DNA of 64,000 nt from Heterohyrax brucei (Eukaryota; Chordata; Mammalia; Hyracoidea; Procaviidae): the NCBI GenBank assembly GCA_028571685.1, contig CM053142.1, forward strand, positions 71,201,296-71,265,295, written 5' to 3'. Shown piece by piece: positions 58,656 through 64,000 of the stretch. Position 1 is the first letter of the stretch, and each line of letters starts with the position of its first letter. Position numbers and translations under genes: made by a program. The notes beneath the pieces are model-generated. The model was given only the letters and a program-made list of their open reading frames with translations, searched no databases and was not told the origin of the DNA.

Positions 58656-59120
58656 AGTTTCACAAACGGAAATTCATTTGCTCACAGTTTAGGAGGCTGG
58701 AAGTCCAAATTCAGGCTACCAGGTCCTGAGGAAGGCTTCCTTCTGTGTCAGCTGCTGTGATCAATCTTCCCCTGGTATAGGATCCTCTCAGTACAGGGAT
58801 CCCATGTCCAAAAAATGCATTCTGCTCCCAGATGTTTTTTCTTAGTGGATTGGGGTCCCTTTTGTCTTCTCCCAGCTTTCACCTGGATTCTGCCACCTGA
58901 AGAAAAATTGAATTAAATTACAACCTAATCTTGTAGATTGAATCCTACCTTATTAACCTAACTGTCTCTAATATGGTCTCATTAACATCACTGAGGTTAG
59001 TATCTACAACACATAGGATAATCATATCAGATCAAGACAGGATGGACAATTACACAATACAGACAATCATGGCCTAGCTAAGTTAACCTATATTTTTGAG
59101 GATAGAATTCAATCCATAGT
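58656..59120 (-). mobile_element. MaLR-type LTR, antisense, 5'-incomplete
   Basis: 'tttgctcacagtttaggagg', 'ctggaagtccaaattcaggc', ending 'gaattcaatccatagtg'. Confidence 0.7.
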
Positions 59121-59764
59121 GTTCTTCCCTTTGGCCTCCCCAGAGTCATGTCCTGGCCACATGTAGAACACATTTACCCCATCATGTCACCTAAAAGTCT
59201 TAACTCTAAGTCCAAATTCTGAAAATTCTTCATCTGTGAAATCTACAATACAATTTATTTCCAAAACACAGTGCTAGAACAGGCTCATGGTCATTTCTGT
59301 CATAAGTGGGAGAATTTGGAGGGAAAGAAGGGACAACAGGCACTAGATAAGTAAGCAGAACATGTGTTACTTCTCAAGCTTGAAAAGAATGCTGCCTTCT
59401 CTGAGGCCATTTAGGCAATGGCCCTTCCCTCCAGAATCTGGGTTTTGGCCACAGTCTTTGGATTCTAGGTGGAGACTCCTTGGGTTTCAGCTCCATTTTC
59501 AAAGTCCTCTGGAGTAGCAACTCGTCTCCCACAGATTTGGATGACCCCATTCTCCGAGTTTGTCTGAAGGACACACTTTCCCTGTAGGCCCTGTTCTTCA
59601 GCCCCTTGGACATGACAGGCCTGCGTCTTCAGCTTTGGGGATCAGATCCGACCTCATCATGATGGCAGTTGAAAGCTAGCTGCTACTCACTATTCAATTC
59701 CAAAACCACTTTCATAGTGTAGGTTTCTGTTAGAACAATGCCCCACTCCTGGTTCCAAATTCTT

Positions 59765-60460
59765 CCTTAGTTACCTATGCTGCTGTAACAAATACCACAG
59801 GTGGACAGTTTTAATGATCAGAAAATTATTTTCTCCCAGTTTAGGAGGCCTGAAGTCTAAATTTAGGATGCCAGCTACCGAACAAAACTTTCTCAGGCAG
59901 TCAGTTGTGCGAGAAGGACTTTGTCATCAATTTTCCATCTTCTGGCCTAGGAGCTTCTCAGTACAGTAACCCTGGGTCCAAAGGATGTGTTGTGCTCCTG
60001 GCGCTTCTTTCTTGGTGGCATAGAATCCCACTTTCCTTTAACTAGATTTTCTTTTTATCTCAAAAGACATTGATTCACAATACAGCCCAATCCTGTGGCT
60101 GAGTCTTATTTCATTAACATAAGCACATCTAATTCTGCCTCAGTAACATAATAAACAAAAAACCAAACCTGCTGCCACTGAGTTAATTGCAACTCAAAGC
60201 ACACTAAGGACAGAGTAGAATTGTCCCATTGGCTTTCCAAGAAACACTTTTTGAATTCAAACTGCTGAACTTTTGGTAAACAGCCATAGCTGTTAACCAC
60301 TACACTATCAGGATTTCCCATTAATGTCATGGAGATTAGGATTTGCAACACATACAGTAGCACATCAGATCAAAAAGTAGGGAACAACCACACAGTACTG
60401 GAAATCATGACTTAACCTAGTTGACTTACATTTTAGGTGGACATAATTCAATCCATAGCA
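59765..60460 (-). mobile_element. MaLR-type LTR, antisense, with SINE inside
   Basis: 'ccttagttacctatgctgct', 'ttttctcccagtttaggagg', ending 'ataattcaatccatagca'. A SINE lies at 60154-60322. Confidence 0.78.
60154..60322 (-). mobile_element. AfroSINE, antisense, inserted in LTR
   Basis: 'aaaccaaacctgctgccact', 'gacagagtagaattgtccca', 'cagccatagctgttaaccac', 'tacactatcaggatttcc': complete antisense copy. Confidence 0.92.
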
Positions 60461-60853
60461 CAAGCTTTTGTCTTCATTTGTTATTATTATTTCTCATTCT
60501 GTTAGTATAATGAATTACAGTTGATTAATTTCCTAGTGATTCTCTCAAAATGTTGAACGAGGTCTCAAAATTATGGAGGCAGATCCATAATTTATATTTC
60601 TTTTTAATCCTATATGTTTTTTTCTTCCTTTTGCGTTTTTCGCTTTCTCATTAACTCTTATTCCAGTGGTTTGAGAAAAGTGCACTTATTCATCCCCATG
60701 ACAGCTATGGCTGTCTTTTATGGAACAGTACCTCATTCGAAAGACATTAGCAGTAGGAGAGTTAAGGTCCAGTTGAGCTTAGAGGTTTTATTCTGTGATA
60801 ACTTCAGATGACTTATTCCCCCAAACCTTTATGATGTTATTTGTGTTTTACAG

Positions 60854-60967
60854 GTAGAAGAAAATGTCCAACAATTACGGTCTCTGTAACCCCTGTGAAA
60901 GTTCTGTGTTTCCTCCTGATGGTATTGCTGTTCTCAGCTGGCATCGCACTTTCTGTTGTGATAACAG
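60854..60967 (+). CDS. CLEC2D: CLEC2D-like gene, transmembrane exon
   Basis: An acceptor (tttacag) at 60853 and a donor (acag|gtgagt) at 60968 bound a 114-bp open exon. It enters at codon position 2 and leaves after one base. It encodes a short basic juxtamembrane piece (GRRKCPTI), then a hydrophobic helix of about 24 residues (from VKVLCFLLMV through ALSVVIT). This is the signal anchor of a type II membrane protein. The layout (Gly-basic-basic at the exon start, one helix, phase 1 out) matches CLEC2 genes, especially rodent Clr/Clec2d. The next exon continues in frame. The product would be a surface ligand for CD161/NKR-P1 receptors, whose first exon lies on the opposite strand at the left of the window. 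Whether it is the one-to-one CLEC2D orthologue or another CLEC2 paralogue cannot be settled here. Confidence 0.92.
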
Positions 60968-61009
60968 GTGAGTCACTGGTTCTCCAAATTTCACAAATTC
61001 TCTACACAT

Positions 61010-61640
61010 TTATATTAACAGCACGTATTTATTGAGCTCCCTTACGTGCTGGGCACTTTGTGAAGTACTTGAGATATTTCAGTGAATGAAACACACATAA
61101 TTCACTGTTCTATTCTCATGGACCCTACATTCCAGCAGGAATACAGGTCATAAATTTAATAAATGTGATCTGGGTGGAACAAGTTGCAGTATAGGTAAGT
61201 TGGTCAATGTAGCAAACCCCGTGAGAAACTTTGGTAAACCCTTGAAGGAAATGAATGAGTTAACGATGTACTGCCTGCGTAAGGCATTCCAGGCAGAGAG
61301 AAGCAGTAGTGAAAAAGCCCTCAGGAAGAATGCATCTACCTGTTTTGCTTGAGGAACAAGAAGGAAGCTGGTTTAAGTCAAGCATAGTGAGGGGAAAGAA
61401 GAGGATGGGGGACTGGAGAGGTGACATGAGCAAGTTGTGTATAACCATGTAGATCATTTAAAGACTGGGTTTTGTTGTTGTTGTTGTTTGAGTTTTAAAT
61501 CTATCACCATGTGCAATGTAGAAGATTAGAAGATTGTAGGAGAGGAGTACTGTGGTCTGACTTGCATTCTGTGTTGTCGTTTTGACTGCTATGGTGAGAG
61601 CAGACTTAGAAGTGTGGAAGCAGGGAGATCTACTAGGGCA
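61010..61640. mobile_element. Ancient interspersed repeat, probably LINE-derived
   Basis: 'tatttattgagctcccttac', 'gtgctgggcactttgtgaag' and 'catggaccctacattccagc', then 'aggcattccaggcagagaga' and 'agccctcaggaagaatgcat', are common ancient mammalian repeat text. Family not assigned. It lies in intron 2 of the CLEC2-like gene. Confidence 0.5.
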
Positions 61641-62250
61641 GTCTCACAATTCACGTGGGAGACGAGCGTGGCTTGGACCTGATGATACCAGCAACCGTGG
61701 AGGTTGGGTGGGTTGGTCTTACTGTGAATATACTGAAAGCTGAACCGACAGCGTTTCCTAACACCATGGATATACAGTTTGGGAAAGAGAGGAGTGAAAG
61801 ATGATTTTAAAGCTTTTCTTCTGAGCAGTGGTAAGAATATAGTTGACGTCTACTGCCAGAAGAAATGCCATCGGTGGAGGAGGTTTGTGGGAAGATCAGG
61901 AGTTCCATCTGTGGACCTTTTCTCTGTCATGATTTAATCCATGCCCTTTGATTAAATAAGTAGAGAGGTGAGACCTCTGCTTGAAAGGTTATTAGGCTTA
62001 TTCTCTGTAGCCTTAAGAATTTTATCTGCTGCTTGAACTCCACTGAGAGAATGCACATAAGCAAAGAGAAGTATATGTTTTTAAACATTATTAGTCCTTT
62101 GTATATAAAGGTAATTGATCTTGAGGGTTTGATACACTTAAGGACTGCCAAGAAAAGATGTTGAGGGAGGAAAAAGTGAGGTTAGGAAACAGAAGTTTCT
62201 ATGCTTCCCATGGCCTAGACTTTGAAACATCACTTGTTTCATAACATACG

Positions 62251-62425
62251 ACTAAACCAAAAAACCAAACCGGTTGCCATCTAGTTGATTCTGACACCAG
62301 TGACCCTAAAGGACAGACTAGAATTGCCCCACAGCATTCCCAAGGAGCACCTGATGTGTTTGAACTGCCAACCTTTTGGCTAGCAGCCATATCATTTGAC
62401 CACTGCACTGCTAGGGTTCTAGAAG
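62251..62425 (-). mobile_element. AfroSINE, antisense
   Basis: 'aaaccaaaccggttgccatc', 'gaccctaaaggacagactag', 'gaactgccaaccttttggct', 'ccactgcactgctagggttc'. Confidence 0.92.
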
Positions 62426-62464
62426 ATTTGACAAGCATCAGAATGTTTCTTATATGTATTTCAC

Positions 62465-62675
62465 ACACCAACAACTGTTGCTTTTGATTCTGACTGTGAT
62501 GACCCCATGGGTGTGAGACTAGAATTTTACTCCATTGGGTTTTCAAAGGCTGGTTTTTAAGAAGTAGATTGCCAGGCCTTTCTTCTGAAGTGCCCCATGG
62601 GGGACTTCAAAGATCAACCTTTCAGTTAGCAGTCCAGTGCACTAACCATTTGCAACAACTCAACGACTCTGTATT
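62465..62675 (-). mobile_element. AfroSINE long variant, antisense
   Basis: 'gcttttgattctgactgtga', 'gtagattgccaggcctttct', 'gatcaacctttcagttagca', 'gtccagtgcactaaccattt'. Confidence 0.8.
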
Positions 62676-62833
62676 TAAAAGAAATGCATACAAAGTAGAA
62701 GAATCCCAGCAAGTGCTAGATTTGTATTTTGGTACCCCAAAATAATATTTTAATAGAGTTATATCCACTGGGGAGTTTTGGAGTTCCTGAGAAATACAGC
62801 ATAGAAAACTCAGGAGAGGAAAGGGTTTTGACC

Positions 62834-62847
62834 TTTGTGTTTGTGTT

Positions 62848-62891
<44 letters not shown>
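62834..62891. repeat. (TTTGTG)n-(GT)n microsatellite
   Basis: 'tttgtgtttgtgtttgtg' repeats run into an uninterrupted GT run ending at 62891. In intron 2 of the CLEC2-like gene, about 300 bp before the lectin exon. Confidence 0.98.
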
Positions 62892-62892
<1 letters not shown>

Positions 62893-63190
62893 AATCAAAT
62901 GGAAGAAGGACTAGTAAGAACAAGGATGTGGGAAAAAAAGAGTCTATATGATCTCACCAAAAATTTGTGTGCACATAAACTGCTTGAAATGTCAGGTGCA
63001 CAGTTTTCTACCTTGAGTACCACTGGACTGAGATTGCCTTGCGTATGACAAGACTTTTAATTGGTGAGTTAGAAAAACACCAATCAACTGAGTATATTCA
63101 AAACTGACCTCAGGGTAGGGGGTCAGCAAAGAGGTAAAAGAGATGGTATCATTTGTTTATTGCAATCCATTGTAATTATCTAACTCTTAG

Positions 63191-63360
63191 AGAGAAATGG
63201 GCAGCAAGCCTCTTCGTGTGGTGCATGTCCTGAAAGCTGGATTGGATTTCATGGGAAGTGCTACTATTTTTCTGAGGAGATTGGGAACTGGACATCCAGT
63301 CAGGTCTTCTGTGCCTCAATGGAAGCTAGCCTTGCTCAGTTTGATACCCTTGAGGAACTG
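63191..63360 (+). CDS. CLEC2D: CLEC2D-like gene, stalk and first C-type-lectin-domain exon
   Basis: The exon lies between an acceptor (ctcttag) and a donor (ctg|gtaaga); it is 170 bp, enters after one base of the Glu codon and leaves in phase 0. It encodes a short stalk (ERNGQQASS), then the start of a long-form [23 protein letters not shown] and NWTSSQVFC, ending DTLEEL. The Cys of CPESW, KCYYF and VFC are family disulphide positions, and NWT is an N-glycosylation sequon at the start of the first helix, as in other CLEC2 proteins. The family binds NKR-P1 receptors protein-to-protein without classical calcium-dependent sugar binding. No stop or frameshift is present, so this looks like a live gene. 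Confidence 0.95.
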
Positions 63361-63970
63361 GTAAGAACTGTTTGGGGATCATATTCTCTGTTGATACTTG
63401 GCCCTCTGAGGGTCTGGACTGAAGTGTGTGACAGCTGAATGAATGATAGGGAACAGAAGAATTCCTGTCTGCACAGACTGAGGGCAAGGGATGCACCTTT
63501 GGGTGCATTTGTTGAGGATATACTCATGCCTTGGGGTGACATTTGTTAAGGATATATTCATGCCTGGGACCCTGAGAGACATTTTATATACTTCATTGAG
63601 TCTTCGTAGCTAACCTTTGGATTAGATGCATTGATGAGTTGTATTTTTCCAATTGCACTAATAAATATAATAACATAAGTCATAGAATTTATCATCCAAA
63701 CTGTGGCATTTTGGAGAGTGAAAGTGGGCACTGTGAAATATACAGGAGCAACAGGCATAAATAATTGGGAAAGTTCCAAGGCAAATTGGGATCTGTGGTC
63801 ACTTTATTAGGCATTAAATGATATAAGGTGCCAACGGGACACTAGTCTGGCTCTACAGTCAGTGCTTCTCAATTACATCATTCTGCCATCCAAAGAAAAG
63901 AATATAAGGGAGACAGACTCAAGAATGTATGAGAAAAAGAGAAATGTTTTTACTTTGTGTTTTGTAATAG

Positions 63971-64000
63971 AATTTCCTGAAAAGATACAAAGGTCCTTCT
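63971..64000 (+). CDS. CLEC2D: CLEC2D-like gene, start of second lectin-domain exon (cut by window end)
   Basis: An acceptor (tttgtaatag) precedes ten in-frame codons, NFLKRYKGPS, which continue directly from DTLEEL of the previous exon (phase 0). The 'E-x-NFL-RYKG' junction is characteristic of CLEC2 proteins. The exon is truncated by the window edge; the remaining CTLD and the stop codon lie to the right. The intron before it is 610 bp. Confidence 0.93.

Noticed and set aside
60841-61035. Continuous open frame through the transmembrane exon into the intron
   Set aside because: Reading past 60967 ignores a strong donor (gtgagt) and the in-frame lectin exon at 63191; the part beyond is intron.
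1-64000. CRISPR arrays, bacterial operons, rRNA or functional tRNA genes
   Set aside because: The window is vertebrate nuclear DNA. Repeats are dispersed elements or microsatellites, and tRNA-like parts belong to SINEs.

Overview
This window is mammalian nuclear DNA, almost certainly from an afrotherian and most likely a proboscidean (elephant lineage). The evidence is the density of AfroSINE copies (tRNA-derived, ending in a tail close to 'gtcgctatgagtcgga...gactc'), many 3' fragments of an RTE/BovB-type LINE of the kind known from elephant, and L1, L2, MIR, MaLR-type LTR and ERV copies. Exons are rare and most short open frames are repeat-derived or chance.

Two genes of the natural killer gene complex were recognised from exons. 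At the left edge, on the minus strand, is the first coding exon of KLRB1 (CD161/NKR-P1; 3808-3892). It encodes a cytoplasmic tail with the motif VTYADL, and the rest of the gene lies left of the window. At the right edge, on the plus strand, is a CLEC2-family gene best called CLEC2D-like (LLT1/Clr). It has a transmembrane exon (60854-60967), the first lectin-domain exon (63191-63360) and the start of the next (63971 to the window end). A candidate first exon at 53176-53254 joins the transmembrane exon in the correct phase. CD161 and LLT1 are a receptor and its ligand encoded side by side in other mammals, and the same divergent layout is seen here with roughly 49 kb between the first exons.

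Layout: 0-4 kb, KLRB1 exon 1 and flanking intron and upstream DNA with LTR, MIR and L2 pieces. 4-11 kb, SINEs and two head-to-head L1 fragments, with an LTR inserted into an older SINE. 11-14 kb, mostly unassigned DNA and a MaLR-type LTR. 14.3-20.1 kb, a long antisense L1 with decayed ORF2 and ORF1, abutting a 97-bp tandem repeat. 20.4-29 kb, ERV/LTR-rich, with two solo LTRs of one family, a second LTR family and decayed env/gag remnants. 29-46 kb, SINEs, L2, RTE fragments, an L1 ORF1 fossil, a mariner fossil and a 92-bp CT microsatellite. 46.3-56.0 kb, an old tandem duplication of about 4 kb per copy; each copy carries a version of the candidate CLEC2 first exon, and an RTE reverse-transcriptase fragment sits between them. 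56-64 kb, LTRs and SINEs in the introns of the CLEC2-like gene.

The most useful observations are the conserved receptor-ligand gene pair, the canonical ITIM in the CD161 tail, and the duplicated candidate first exons, of which only the gene-proximal copy keeps its upstream start codons. No unknown protein system, CRISPR array or RNA gene was found. Repeat boundaries are by eye unless a target-site duplication is stated.
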